Below, in pieces: positions 17,260 through 26,626 of a stretch of 64,000 nt of DNA (position 1 is its first letter; every line of letters starts with the position of its first letter). The notes below the pieces were generated by a model. The model did not search any database. It had not been told where the DNA came from and saw only the letters and a program-made list of their open reading frames with translations. This DNA is from Burkholderiales bacterium (GTDB taxonomy: Bacteria; Pseudomonadota; Gammaproteobacteria; Burkholderiales; Usitatibacteraceae): positions 1 to 64,000 of the forward strand of contig JANYBL010000115.1 in the NCBI GenBank assembly GCA_025360815.1, given 5' to 3'. The position numbers and the translations under genes are program-made.

Positions 17260-19995
17260 CTATTTAAACGAATACGAAACGCTGCCAAAATATAAACGTC
17301 CACGTGGATCGGTGTAGTTCGGGTCGTAACTGGCCAAGAAGCTATAAATCTGGTTCGAGGTCGGTGGGTTGCGATCCAACAGGTTTTTGATACCAATGCG
17401 GAATTTCAACGCTTTCCACGGCGAATAGCTGCCCGTCAGGTCATATAGTTCATAGCTGCCCACGCGGCGCGGCTGGCCGTTGGCGTAAGGGTTCTGATCG
17501 GTATGTCCCAAATAGAATGTCTGCGACAGGGTTGCGCTCCATGCACCAATGTCATACAAAAACGCAGCCGTGTGGCGCCAGCGCTGAACCACTTGATCGT
17601 TGGCAAATTTCCCCACGCCATCAACAAACTCGGCACCAGGACCTGCCTGGGTTTTGTAATCAATGACGTACGTGCCGGTGAAGTTGATACCAAATCTGCC
17701 GTACGTTGTTTTAGGCAACCGAACATCAAAACCAAGATCCACGCCTGTCGTTTTCAAACCGCCCAAATTGCGCAGGCGTGAATCGATTTGGGTGATAAAG
17801 CCCGGAATGCCCGGGAGCGTCGGATCAGCCGCAGCGCGGGTAATGTATTTAGCGTAAGCAACTGGATCGGCGAAGTAAATACCCTCTGGCGATGCAATAA
17901 CGTCAGTCTTTTCAATCCGCCAATAATCTAGCGATACCGATAGTTCTTTCATGGGTTCAAAAACCGCGCCCATCGAGAACTGTTTAGACTCTTCAGGCTT
18001 TAAATCAGCAGTGCCGCCGCGCAGCTTAGCCGGCTGGATGCCACAATAGTCGGGGTTCGTTGTGTTATTAATGGCGCCGACACGGATGCAGCCGAGCGGA
18101 TCGTTATAAATACCGTTGGTTTGGCCAACCACCGTCGGTGAATATAAATCCGGCAATGACGGTGCGCGAAAGCCGGTGCCGTACGAGCCGCGCAAAACAA
18201 GCTCCTTGACCGGATTCCAGCGCAGACCAAGCTTTGGATTGGTCGTCGAGCCAACATCATTATATTTATCGAAGCGAACCGCTAGTTGGGCTTCGAATGT
18301 TTTGGTGATGGGTAGGTTTAATTCGCCGAACACCGCTGTCACATTGCGGCTTCCGGAGAATGGCGTGGCGCTACCATCGCCGCGAATTTCACCGGCCGCG
18401 AGCAATGTCGACGGTTTGAAATCGAGCTTTTCTTTGCGTACTTCCAAGCCTAATGCCAGAGCCGCATCGCCGCCGCCCATGGCGAAAATTGTCCTGGAGC
18501 CTTTAAGATCAAAAGTCGTCGTTGTGCCTTTTGAATCGCGCGCGTCATCTTTAATTTTAGCGGCGTTTAGCGCTGCCAAACCCGCCGCATCAGTCGGACC
18601 GAAAGGATTGAGGTTGCCGGTCAAAAACAATGTGTTGAATGGTGTGGTGGCCACATAACCATCCACATACGCGTCCGTTACCTTATTGGTGGCGTAGTTA
18701 AATGCCGAATCATAGTCCCACCCGTCCACTACACCTTTGATGCCAAGAATTAAACGGTCTGCTGTTGCCTCGACATCGTTGGTACGACCTCCCGCTTCGC
18801 TTAATCGGTAGTTCAACCGCAATGGCCCGGTTGTGCCGGCCAAGGCCGCAGTGGCAGTCGGATAATAGCGGCCATTGGCCGGATAGTTAAGATTGGTGAT
18901 GGTTAGCGGGCTGATGCGATATTGCGTTTTTGTTTCGCCGTGTAAATATTCGGCAAACAACGTCGTGTCAGCATCAATAGCAAATTGGCCACGGGTTAAA
19001 AATGAAGTGCGTTTTGAAGCTGGAAAAATTTCGGTGTCCTGCATGTAGTTATACAAACAGGCTTTGGAGCCAACAAAACTGTCCGGCGCATAAATGGTCG
19101 CTGGCGGGTTGCAGTTCGGTGCGGAAGGGTTATAGCGCGAGCCAGTCGCGGAGCCGCTGGCGCGCGTGCGACGGAAGTTAGCGGGATAAGTGTTGGAGCT
19201 ACCGACGTCCAAATTAATATCCGGTTGAAATACCGAGCCAATCCAATTGCGCTGAGTAGACCGCAATGTCTTGGTATCTTGATAGTCCAGCACGCCAAAA
19301 ATATTGAAGTGATCTTTGTTCAAATCGCCAATACCAGCTGAAAGCGTGAAAATATTTTTCCCCGCGCCGCCATGCTGTGTGTCGCTGACATAGGCTGATA
19401 GATCGAGGCCGGTGTAATCGCGTCGGGTAATAAAGTTAATAACCCCGCCAATTGCATCGGTGCCGTAGATGGCTGACGCGCCGTCTTTTAGAACTTCCAC
19501 GCGCTCAATGGCGGCTGATGGAATCGCGTTCAAATCAACGCCGCTGTTGCCGCCGGGCGAAGCAAAGTTCGCCATCCGGCGGCCATTCAGCAAAATCAGA
19601 GTCGATGAAACACCAATACCGCGCAGGTTTGCCCCGTTAAAACCGCGTTGGCCGGGAATATCGCTAAAGCTTGCGCCATCTGTTAACGCAGCTGAACTGG
19701 CAGAAATTTTGGTGAGAATTTCAGCTGCAGTTGTTGAGCCACCGCGTTCGATATCGTCGCGGGTAATGACTTGAACAGGCAAGGCGGCTTCGCCTTCAAT
19801 CCGCTTGATCGACGAGCCGGTTATTTCGATTTTTTCAACTTTTATGGTTGGTGCGGCGGGCGCTACCGGTGTTGATTGTTGTGCCCATGCTGCGGTTGCA
19901 AAGACACTGGAAGCCGCTGCCAATGCAATCACAACAGCTTGTGCGGTGCCCGACAGCGTTGGTGCAGTCAGTGAATGTCGCTTGGATGGTTTCAT
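17260..19995 (-). CDS. TonB-dependent outer-membrane receptor
   Basis: 911 residues from the ATG at 19995; an upstream in-frame ATG adds 17 residues before the basic start of the signal peptide. The signal peptide ends AAWAQQ, followed by a Pro/Ala spacer and the plug domain (about 50-190) with VEKIEITGSSIKR, VEVLKDGASAIYGTDAIGG and GGVINFITR. The remainder is a beta-barrel ending SVSYSFK with a terminal Phe-x-x-aromatic pattern typical of barrel assembly. The family imports large or scarce ligands with TonB energy. The gene is divergent from the secreted cyanophycinase and shares its upstream region, so uptake of cyanophycin fragments or beta-Asp-Arg is a reasonable guess. Siderophore or peptide uptake cannot be excluded. 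Confidence 0.93.
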   Translation of the reverse strand: MKPSKRHSLTAPTLSGTAQAVVIALAAASSVFATAAWAQQSTPVAPAAPTIKVEKIEITGSSIKRIEGEAALPVQVITRDDIERGGSTTAAEILTKISASSAALTDGASFSDIPGQRGFNGANLRGIGVSSTLILLNGRRMANFASPGGNSGVDLNAIPSAAIERVEVLKDGASAIYGTDAIGGVINFITRRDYTGLDLSAYVSDTQHGGAGKNIFTLSAGIGDLNKDHFNIFGVLDYQDTKTLRSTQRNWIGSVFQPDINLDVGSSNTYPANFRRTRASGSATGSRYNPSAPNCNPPATIYAPDSFVGSKACLYNYMQDTEIFPASKRTSFLTRGQFAIDADTTLFAEYLHGETKTQYRISPLTITNLNYPANGRYYPTATAALAGTTGPLRLNYRLSEAGGRTNDVEATADRLILGIKGVVDGWDYDSAFNYATNKVTDAYVDGYVATTPFNTLFLTGNLNPFGPTDAAGLAALNAAKIKDDARDSKGTTTTFDLKGSRTIFAMGGGDAALALGLEVRKEKLDFKPSTLLAAGEIRGDGSATPFSGSRNVTAVFGELNLPITKTFEAQLAVRFDKYNDVGSTTNPKLGLRWNPVKELVLRGSYGTGFRAPSLPDLYSPTVVGQTNGIYNDPLGCIRVGAINNTTNPDYCGIQPAKLRGGTADLKPEESKQFSMGAVFEPMKELSVSLDYWRIEKTDVIASPEGIYFADPVAYAKYITRAAADPTLPGIPGFITQIDSRLRNLGGLKTTGVDLGFDVRLPKTTYGRFGINFTGTYVIDYKTQAGPGAEFVDGVGKFANDQVVQRWRHTAAFLYDIGAWSATLSQTFYLGHTDQNPYANGQPRRVGSYELYDLTGSYSPWKALKFRIGIKNLLDRNPPTSNQIYSFLASYDPNYTDPRGRLYFGSVSYSFK

Positions 19996-20267
19996 GCTGG
20001 ATAAACTCCCTAAGTGTTGAAAATTGTAAAAGTCCAAATAGCGCAACTGCAGGTTCTAACAGTGTTCAAATAACGTTGTAAATGACGATTAAACAATTCC
20101 GAAAGTGGTTATATTCTTAGCGGCTTTTTAAGTGAAAAACGATATAACTTCCATCATTTTGCCAACCAAAATAGCTGAAAAATTTGGCGCTTACCGTTTT
20201 GTGATGCTTTGATGACGAAAGGAGTGTAAGCGCGATGTGTCACAAACAATACGGTGAAAACCAGATC

Positions 20268-20304
20268 AGTCGCAAAAGCACAAGTTGTAGTCGCAACGCT
20301 GAAA
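20268..20304 (+). promoter_or_regulatory. Two ArgR-like half-sites, 21 bp apart
   Basis: AGTCGC-N8-AA occurs at 20268-20283 and again at 20289-20304. The known P. aeruginosa ArgR half-site is TGTCGC-N8-AA, so each has one mismatch in the hexamer. The 21-bp step keeps both on one face of the helix. ArgR is encoded 6.3 kb downstream at 26627. Confidence 0.45.
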
Positions 20305-20402
20305 GCGGACTGTTGTATTTTAATAATTCGTTGTTAAATCAACAATTTAAGATCTCAATTGGTAGCTGCGCCGGTAGCCGTGCCATTTTTAAAAGTCTCG
20401 GA

Positions 20403-20418
20403 TTGTCAGAATGCGACA
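20403..20418 (-). promoter_or_regulatory. ArgR-like half-site, exact match
   Basis: On the minus strand TGTCGC is followed by eight bases and AA, an exact match to the P. aeruginosa ArgR half-site pattern. It lies 180 bp before the cyanophycinase start. Confidence 0.5.
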
Positions 20419-20598
20419 AGTTGTTATGTTTTCATTACAGGCGCTGCCCGAAGCGCTTGGAGCTGTGTCACTATCGCTGCCGACGCATGAAAATGCGGGG
20501 AAATAATATTGGGCTTGCCCGCTGTTTTTACCCTTTCAAGGCAATTAGCTTTGATGCTGACGCAGCAAAATTGAAAATTGAGAAATCAAAATAGAAAA

Positions 20599-22014
20599 AT
20601 GAAAACCGCTCTTCACCGATTTATCCGCAGTAGCATCAACCGACAGCTAGCGCCTGTGGTGACTATGCTCGTGCAGGCCACGTTGTTAGGGTCGCTGGTG
20701 TTACAAGCGGTTCCGGGTATTGCGGGCGTCAATCTTGCTGCGCCTGCTGTCAAATCACCACAGGGCACTCGCGGCATTGCAATTCCTATTGGTGGCGCAT
20801 TGAAATACGATAATGATGCCGTCTGGAAACGTATCGTTGATCTTGCTGGTGGCCGTGGTGCTCGGTTTGCGGTGTTCGCCACGGCGTCCGATGATCCGGA
20901 AAAATCAGCTGAGCGGATAATCGGTGCGTTGACCAAGCATGGCGCGGTCGCCGAACATATTCCAGTCTCGGCCGCCATAAAGGGGATCGATGTTCATCAC
21001 GCGGTGCGTAATCCCGTGTTGCTTGCCAAGGTGCGCGGCAGTCGCGGCGTCTATTTTGCCGGCGGTGCGCAAGAGCGGATTACCGATGCGCTCTATCAAA
21101 ATGACGGTGCCGCTACCCCAATGCTGGCTGCAATTTGGGAGGTGTTCAACAAAGGCGGTGTGGTCGCGGGCTCCAGCGCGGGAGCGGCGATCATGAGCGC
21201 CACCATGTTTCGCGATCCGCCAGAAGTGATGGACATTTTGAGGGCAGGGCAAGCCGGATTGAAATCTGGGCGTGATTTTGATCGCGGTTTGGGATTTGTC
21301 GGTGCGGATATCTTTGTGGATCAACATTTTTTAAAACGCGGGCGTATTGGCCGCATGTTGCCGTTAATGCTGCAAACTGGGTACAAAATGGGCTTCGGCG
21401 TTGAAGAGAACACGGCCGTTATTGTACAGGGTGATGATATCGAAGTAATTGATGCAAAAGATTCAAAAGGCGCTCTGGTAGCGGATCTTGGGGCAGCGAG
21501 CGTAGATGCGAGCATGCCGGAATTCAATATTAGCAACGTAAAATTGACTTATTTGGATCGCGGTGATCGTTACAACCTAAAGACGAAGATGGTGACGCCC
21601 TCGGCACAAAAACTCCGCGGCAAGAAACTTGAGCCGCTCGCGGGAGGGGGTAAATACAATCCGTATTTTAAAGGGGCTATTTTTTCTCCCGCAATACTGG
21701 CTGATGGCGTGATCGTCAATACGATGGCGCAATTGATCGATAGCGACCAAGCCTCGGCGGTTGGCTTAGCATTTGCGGCTTCGCGGGCTGATACTAAGGC
21801 AGAAACTGCCCAAAAACATCGGCAGCAGCTCGGCTTTGAGTTTACATTACGTAAAGGTGCGGATAGCGTTGGCTATGTCAGCAGCGCTAACGGCGGTGAA
21901 GACTATACCGTCGTCAATCTCTACCTTGATGTCAGCCCCGTGATGATGGCAGTTCCGCTGTATCTACCGCTAGTGCAATCGTCGGAAAATCGGTCGCAAC
22001 AACAGCGGAAGTAA
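20599..22014 (+). CDS. Secreted cyanophycinase (peptidase S51)
   Basis: 471 residues from the ATG at 20599; a TTG 21 nt upstream is also possible. A long basic N-region and hydrophobic core (about 28-50) form a signal peptide or anchor, so the enzyme is exported. The S51 fold is clear: the nucleophile elbow GSSAGAA (Ser193), the conserved DQHFLKRGRIGRM with the active-site His region, and EENTAVIV. Cyanophycinases are serine exopeptidases that cut cyanophycin (multi-L-arginyl-poly-L-aspartate) into beta-Asp-Arg dipeptides. An extra domain of about 130 residues follows the catalytic part. Only 73 nt separates it from the arginine-binding protein gene, so it probably leads the arginine uptake operon. 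An isoaspartyl dipeptidase to finish the job is not seen here. Confidence 0.9.
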   Translation: MKTALHRFIRSSINRQLAPVVTMLVQATLLGSLVLQAVPGIAGVNLAAPAVKSPQGTRGIAIPIGGALKYDNDAVWKRIVDLAGGRGARFAVFATASDDPEKSAERIIGALTKHGAVAEHIPVSAAIKGIDVHHAVRNPVLLAKVRGSRGVYFAGGAQERITDALYQNDGAATPMLAAIWEVFNKGGVVAGSSAGAAIMSATMFRDPPEVMDILRAGQAGLKSGRDFDRGLGFVGADIFVDQHFLKRGRIGRMLPLMLQTGYKMGFGVEENTAVIVQGDDIEVIDAKDSKGALVADLGAASVDASMPEFNISNVKLTYLDRGDRYNLKTKMVTPSAQKLRGKKLEPLAGGGKYNPYFKGAIFSPAILADGVIVNTMAQLIDSDQASAVGLAFAASRADTKAETAQKHRQQLGFEFTLRKGADSVGYVSSANGGEDYTVVNLYLDVSPVMMAVPLYLPLVQSSENRSQQQRK

Positions 22015-22087
22015 CTAGAACTGGCAACGCATAGAGCTTATTGACCAATTAACCAATCCTAGGTTCATAATTTTTAGTGGGGATGTG

Positions 22088-22891
22088 ATGAATAAACTAT
22101 TAGGCTTACTCTTAACGTTTTTGATGAGCTTTGTCGTCAATGCGCAGGTTGATTCTAAAAAACTCCGTATTGGCGTTGAAGGTGCGTACCCGCCATTTAG
22201 TCAGATGGGTGCAGATGGCAAACTCGTCGGGTTCGATATCGATATTGCCAACGCCATTTGCAAAGAAATGAAAGCCGACTGTACGTTGGTTACGCAGGAT
22301 TTCGACGGCATGATTCCAGGGCTATTGGCCAAAAAAATTGATGCCGTCATCGCCTCGATGTCGATAACCGAAGAGCGCAAACGCTCGGTGGACTTTAGTG
22401 AGAAGTACTACCAAACGCCCGGCCGGTTTGTGGCTAAAGCTGACAGTAAATTAGAAGTCACTACCGAAGGATTAAAAGGCAAACGGATCGGTGTGCAGCG
22501 TACCTCGATTCATGATCGATTTGCATCGGCTAGTTTTCCGAAATCGGAAATCGTTCGGTATGGCAAACAAGATGATGTGTTCCTCGATATGACTGCAGGC
22601 CGTTTGGATGGCGCGGTTGTCGATTCAATTGCTGCTGCACAGGGTTTTTTGAAAACTGCCGGCGGAAGAGGTTATGGATTTATAGGTCCCGTGTTTAACG
22701 ACCCCAAATTTTTTGGCGTTGGTGCGGGTATTGCTGTGCGAAAGTCTGACACCGAATTGCGCGACCAATTGAGTGCTGCTATTAAGGCGATCCGTAGCAA
22801 TGGCGCTTATAAAAAGATACAAGATAAATATTTTGACTTTGACGTTTACACCGACGGCGCCGCGGCTATAGCACCAAGCAAGAAAAAATAG
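22088..22891 (+). CDS. aotJ: Periplasmic arginine/ornithine-binding protein (AotJ-like)
   Basis: 267 residues. The ATG at 22088 follows TGGGGATGTG; the GTG just before is less likely. The signal peptide ends VVNAQ. The mature chain is a type 3 solute-binding protein: LRIGVEGAYPPFSQ near the start, GFDIDIANAIC, WDGMIPGL-like QDFDGMIPGLLAKKID, and the ligand-binding SMSITEERK loop. Position and order (J-Q-M-O-P-argR) match the aotJQMOP-argR operon of P. aeruginosa, whose binding protein takes arginine and ornithine. Substrate preference is inferred from this order and from the AST genes downstream. Confidence 0.9.
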   Translation: MNKLLGLLLTFLMSFVVNAQVDSKKLRIGVEGAYPPFSQMGADGKLVGFDIDIANAICKEMKADCTLVTQDFDGMIPGLLAKKIDAVIASMSITEERKRSVDFSEKYYQTPGRFVAKADSKLEVTTEGLKGKRIGVQRTSIHDRFASASFPKSEIVRYGKQDDVFLDMTAGRLDGAVVDSIAAAQGFLKTAGGRGYGFIGPVFNDPKFFGVGAGIAVRKSDTELRDQLSAAIKAIRSNGAYKKIQDKYFDFDVYTDGAAAIAPSKKK

Positions 22892-22946
22892 TTGGCTGTA
22901 CGAGTTTCTCTCGCGAAGGAACTAAACGGAACGGGAAGTAATAAAA

Positions 22947-22986
22947 AGCAACGAAAACTAAAAAGAAGCAACGAAAACTAAAAAGA
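22947..22986. repeat. 20-bp direct repeat, two perfect copies
   Basis: A 20-bp purine-rich unit (AGCAACGAAAACT followed by AAAAAGA) is repeated exactly between aotJ and aotQ, with a partial third copy after it. The 247-bp gap otherwise shows nothing recognisable. Confidence 0.9.
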
Positions 22987-23138
22987 AGTAAAAGGAAAAA
23001 AAGACGCAGCAAGAATGAATATTAGCAATCGCCAAGCTGGTGGTGTTTGGTTAACAAAGAGTTAAAATTTTAGGCCACTACCACGCTTGGCGCTTCACTT
23101 GTTGCAATTCAGTTCATTTTTTATCAATAGGATGCTGC

Positions 23139-23828
23139 ATGCTGCATGGTTTTATGCCGACCATTCTCAATGGAATGGTCATCACCTTGGCGGTAGCCAT
23201 GGCGTCCCTTTGTATCGCGCTGGCTTTCGGTCTTGCTGGCGCGAGTGCCAAATTATCGAAATCGCGAGGCCTTCAGCGATTGGCCGCTACATACACTACG
23301 CTCATTCGAGGCGTGCCCGATCTCGTCTTGATGCTGTTGATTTTTTACGGCGGGCAAACAATGATTAACCAGGTGGCGCCAAAACTTGGCTACGACCAGC
23401 TGATTGATATTAATCCGTTTTTGGCTGGCGTATTGACGATTGGGTTTATATTTGGCGCTTACCTGACCGAAACATTTCGTGGCGCGATGATGGCGATTCC
23501 CACGGGCCAGCGCGAGGCTGGGATTGCTTATGGCATGTCGAAGCCGCAGGTTTTTTTGCGTATTACGTTGCCGCAAATGGTTCGGTTTGCGCTGCCGGGT
23601 TTTCAGAATAATTGGCTAGTCCTCGTCAAATCAACTGCGCTGGTGTCGGTTATTGGTCTCGATGACATGATGTTCCGCGCCGGGCTTGCCGCCGGCGCAT
23701 CGCGCGAACCATTCGTGTTTTATACCGTTGCCGCTATTTTATATTTGGCCATTACGACCGTATCGATTATTTTGTTGCGCGGCCTGGAAACTCGTTTCTC
23801 CATTGGCGTAAAAATGGCGAAACTATGA
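23139..23828 (+). CDS. aotQ: Arginine/ornithine ABC transporter permease (AotQ-like)
   Basis: 229 residues, the same length as P. aeruginosa AotQ as I recall it; AGGA precedes the ATG. It is a HisQ/GlnP-type inner-membrane permease with about five hydrophobic spans (LNGMVITLAVAMASL near the N-terminus) and the cytoplasmic EAA loop (GQREAGIAYGMSKPQVFLRI) that docks on the ATPase. Its stop overlaps the start of the next permease gene by 4 nt (ATGA), so translation is coupled. Confidence 0.92.
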   Translation: MLHGFMPTILNGMVITLAVAMASLCIALAFGLAGASAKLSKSRGLQRLAATYTTLIRGVPDLVLMLLIFYGGQTMINQVAPKLGYDQLIDINPFLAGVLTIGFIFGAYLTETFRGAMMAIPTGQREAGIAYGMSKPQVFLRITLPQMVRFALPGFQNNWLVLVKSTALVSVIGLDDMMFRAGLAAGASREPFVFYTVAAILYLAITTVSIILLRGLETRFSIGVKMAKL

Positions 23829-24511
23829 ACGTTGATGCCATTATTGAGAGCATGCCGCTGTACTTTAACGGCGTCTTAACGACCATAAAACTGCTGGCGA
23901 CAGCGCTTCTTGTCGGCTTGGTGTTTGCGCTACCGCTGGGCATCCTGCGCGCTTCACCGAACCTGTGGATTGCGCGTCCGGTCTGGTGCTTTACCTATGT
24001 GATTCGCGGCACACCGATGTTAGTGCAGCTATTTCTTGTCTATTACGGTTTGGCGCAGTTTGAGTGGATGCGCGAAAGTGCCTTATGGCCATGGTTTCGC
24101 TCTGCATGGTTTTGCGCGGCGTTGGCATTTGCCATCAACACATGCGCTTACACCACAGAAATGTTGGCCGGTTCAATTAAAGCCACCAATGCCGGCGAGC
24201 TTGAAGCTGCCCGCAGCATGGGCATGTCACGCGCGACGGTGTTGCGGCGAATATTGTTGCCGTCCGCGCTCCGCCGTGCATTGCCCGCATACAGTAACGA
24301 AGCGATCATGATGCTACACGGAACTTCGTTGGCGAGTATTGTCACGCTGATGGATTTAACTGGCGCAGCACGCGAGATGAATTCGCGCTTTTATTTGCCG
24401 TTTGAAGCCTTTTTAACGGCAGGCGCTTTTTATTTGGCGTTAACTTTTGTATTGGTGAGCGCATTTCATCTTGTCGAGAAGCGCTTTTTGAGTCATTTGA
24501 GGGCACGGTGA
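23825..24511 (+). CDS. aotM: Arginine/ornithine ABC transporter permease (AotM-like)
   Basis: 228 residues, HisM type. It starts at an ATGA overlap with aotQ. The conserved EAA loop appears as GELEAARSMGMSRATVLRRI, and YVIRGTPMLVQLFLVYYGL is the signature of amino-acid permeases of this family. It forms the heterodimeric inner-membrane channel with AotQ. Confidence 0.92.
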   Translation: MNVDAIIESMPLYFNGVLTTIKLLATALLVGLVFALPLGILRASPNLWIARPVWCFTYVIRGTPMLVQLFLVYYGLAQFEWMRESALWPWFRSAWFCAALAFAINTCAYTTEMLAGSIKATNAGELEAARSMGMSRATVLRRILLPSALRRALPAYSNEAIMMLHGTSLASIVTLMDLTGAAREMNSRFYLPFEAFLTAGAFYLALTFVLVSAFHLVEKRFLSHLRAR

Positions 24512-24603
24512 CAGCGGGACATAAACCATTTTCTGCGCGCCAAGCATTGGACTGGCACAACCGGCCTATTTGAACCACCGAAGCAAAACCAACCAATTAT
24601 TTT

Positions 24604-25746
24604 ATGCAAATTAAAAAACACCCACTCCATATTAGCTCGCTCGGTACTGAGCGAAGCATCGTTAGTTTCCATTACGGCAGCATCGAGCAGGGGCACGCGC
24701 ACGGGCGGGGTGAAAAAGTTTATATCCAAGCCGCACTTCATGCCGACGAACTGCCCGGCATGTTGATGGCGCACCATTTGCGCAGCCGATTGGCTGCACT
24801 TGAAGGGCGGGGCGATATTACCGGGGAAATTATTGTGGTGCCCGTTGCGAATCCAATCGGGCTGTCACAAATGCTGTTGCATTCTCATTTAGGACGCTTT
24901 GAAACGGCAACCGGTGAAAATTTTAACCGTCATTACCCAACCCTGACTGAGCCCGTTGCGGCCAGAGTGGCTGATAAGCTAACCGATGACGGCCAACAAA
25001 ATGTCGTGTTGATACGCCAGGCCATGCGCGATGCACTGAATGAAATCGTCGCCGATCCTGAAACCACCGAAGTGGTCAGTATGAGAAAAGTGCTTATGAC
25101 TTTGGCCTGCGACGCCGATGTGGTGTTGGATTTGCATTGCGATGCTAATGCCGCCTTGCATTTGTACACCGGTACACCACTATGGCCGCAGTGCGAACCA
25201 TTGGCACGATACCTCGGCGCCGTCGCCACGCTGCTCGCTACCGAGTCCGGGGACAGCCCGTTTGACGAGGCGTGTTCGCAAACTTGGTGGCAGCTGGCGG
25301 CGAAATTTCCCGATAAGCCCATTCCAATGGCGTGTTTGTCGGTCACTGTTGAGCTGCGTGGTTTGGCAGACGTGAGCCACCCGCAAGCGGAAGCCGACGC
25401 TGATCGCATCATTGATTTTTTGAAACACCGCGGTGTGGTGAAAGGCAGCGCTTCACCGCTGCCGCCGCTCAAATATCCTGCCACGCCGCTGGCTGGTTCT
25501 GAACCTATCATCACGCCCTCGAGCGGCGTGGTCGCTTATCTGCTACAGCCGGGCGATTACGCCAGAAAAGGCGATGTGATTGCCGAAGTTATTAACCCGA
25601 TTAGCGGGGACGTGTACCAAGCAAAATCGGGGTGTGACGGCGTGTTGTACGCGCAAGAAAACCGTCATTTTGCCGTGGCCGGTATGCGGCTCGCCAAAGT
25701 GGCAGGGGCGACTGCATTTCGTTCCGGTAAATTGTTGAGCGCGTGA
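24604..25746 (+). CDS. aotO: AstE/aspartoacylase-family zinc hydrolase (AotO-like)
   Basis: 380 residues, cytoplasmic, with no signal peptide. It belongs to the succinylglutamate desuccinylase/aspartoacylase branch of M14: the zinc ligands H46 and E49 (HADELPG), a third ligand in VVLDLHCD (about residue 177), and a C-terminal beta-barrel ([19 protein letters not shown]). In P. aeruginosa aotO has the same place between permease and ATPase genes, where its role is unclear. No dedicated astE is found beside the ast genes, so this enzyme could act on a succinylated or acylated amino acid, but low similarity to true AstE in length (322 in E. coli) advises caution. Confidence 0.85.
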   Translation: MQIKKHPLHISSLGTERSIVSFHYGSIEQGHAHGRGEKVYIQAALHADELPGMLMAHHLRSRLAALEGRGDITGEIIVVPVANPIGLSQMLLHSHLGRFETATGENFNRHYPTLTEPVAARVADKLTDDGQQNVVLIRQAMRDALNEIVADPETTEVVSMRKVLMTLACDADVVLDLHCDANAALHLYTGTPLWPQCEPLARYLGAVATLLATESGDSPFDEACSQTWWQLAAKFPDKPIPMACLSVTVELRGLADVSHPQAEADADRIIDFLKHRGVVKGSASPLPPLKYPATPLAGSEPIITPSSGVVAYLLQPGDYARKGDVIAEVINPISGDVYQAKSGCDGVLYAQENRHFAVAGMRLAKVAGATAFRSGKLLSA

Positions 25747-25747
25747 T

Positions 25748-25807
25748 ATGGACATGAAGAATATGGACATGAAGAATATGGACATGACGGCTATGGACAT
25801 GACGACA
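25748..25807. repeat. 15-bp tandem repeat at the aotP start, four units
   Basis: Two exact units of ATGGACATGAAGAAT are followed by two variants (ATGGACATGACGGCT, ATGGACATGACGACA). The unit is in frame and encodes Met-Asp-Met-x-x, so copy-number change would not shift the frame. Confidence 0.9.
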
Positions 25808-26572
25808 ACGCTCAAATTAAACGTTCAAAATCTACATAAACGCTACGCGGCCAACGAAGTGCTGAAGGGCGTATCGCTGGAAGCCCATGCGGGGGATGTT
25901 ATCAGCGTGATTGGCTCGTCAGGTTCTGGCAAAAGTACGATGCTACGCTGCATTAATTTACTCGAGCAACCCAATCAGGGCACCATCGCACTGAACGGTG
26001 AAACGCTTGAACTGATTGCTGATCGCGATGGCTCTTTAAAAGCGCGCGATGCTAAGCAGTTACAGCGGATGCGTGCCAAGCTGGCCATGGTGTTCCAGCA
26101 TTTTAATTTGTGGGCGCATATGACGGCGCTGGAAAACGTCATCGAAGCGCCCATCCATGTGTTGGGCATGTCTAAAGACGAGGCAATTTCACGCGCCGAG
26201 CGCTACCTAGAACGAGTTGGCGTATCGCATCGCGCCGCAATGTACCCTGCGCATTTGTCGGGTGGTGAACAACAACGCGTCGCCATTGCCCGTGCCCTAG
26301 CGATGGAGCCGGAGGTGATGCTGTTTGATGAACCCACCTCGGCGCTGGATCCGGAGCTGGTCGGTGAAGTGCTCAAGGTGATGCGCGATCTGGCTGCGGA
26401 AGGCCGCACGATGGTGGTGGTCACGCATGAAATGGGCTTTGCGCGCGAGGTGTCCAATCGCGTGATTTTCCTCCACAAGGGTTTGATTGAAGAATCTGGC
26501 GATCCGCGTGAAGTGCTCGTCAACCCACAAAGTGATCGACTTAGACAGTTTCTGTCCGGTAGCCTAAAATAG
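25748..26572 (+). CDS. aotP: Arginine/ornithine ABC transporter ATPase (AotP-like)
   Basis: 274 residues. HisP-type ATPase: Walker [11 protein letters not shown]-loop VFQHFNLW, signature [15 protein letters not shown], Walker [14 protein letters not shown]-loop VVVTHEMGF. The first ATG follows the aotO stop by 1 nt. The N-terminus is odd: four units of M-D-M-x-x precede the usual start ([13 protein letters not shown]), made by a 15-bp tandem repeat with eight in-frame ATGs. Any of them could start translation; the family normally begins near residue 16-20 of this reading. Confidence 0.93.
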   Translation: MDMKNMDMKNMDMTAMDMTTTLKLNVQNLHKRYAANEVLKGVSLEAHAGDVISVIGSSGSGKSTMLRCINLLEQPNQGTIALNGETLELIADRDGSLKARDAKQLQRMRAKLAMVFQHFNLWAHMTALENVIEAPIHVLGMSKDEAISRAERYLERVGVSHRAAMYPAHLSGGEQQRVAIARALAMEPEVMLFDEPTSALDPELVGEVLKVMRDLAAEGRTMVVVTHEMGFAREVSNRVIFLHKGLIEESGDPREVLVNPQSDRLRQFLSGSLK

Positions 26573-26626
26573 CGGTTTCAGACAACGTAGCGCGGCCAAA
26601 GTGGCCGGCGGCGCGAACAGGCTAGT

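Larger units (their letters stand above)
19996..20598. promoter_or_regulatory. Divergent control region between receptor and cyanophycinase genes
   Basis: About 600 bp with no convincing gene. It contains three sequences like the Pseudomonas ArgR half-site (20268-20283, 20289-20304, 20403-20418), described separately. The long, AT-rich 5' region suggests several binding sites. I could not place core promoters with confidence. Confidence 0.5.

Noticed and set aside
17260-19995. Assignment of the TonB receptor to a named siderophore family
   Set aside because: Plug and barrel features are generic; no siderophore gene is near, so no ligand is named.
20235-20594. Plus-strand open frame of 119 codons before the cyanophycinase
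   Set aside because: It overlaps the control region with the ArgR-like sites and is Cys/Arg-rich without domain character.
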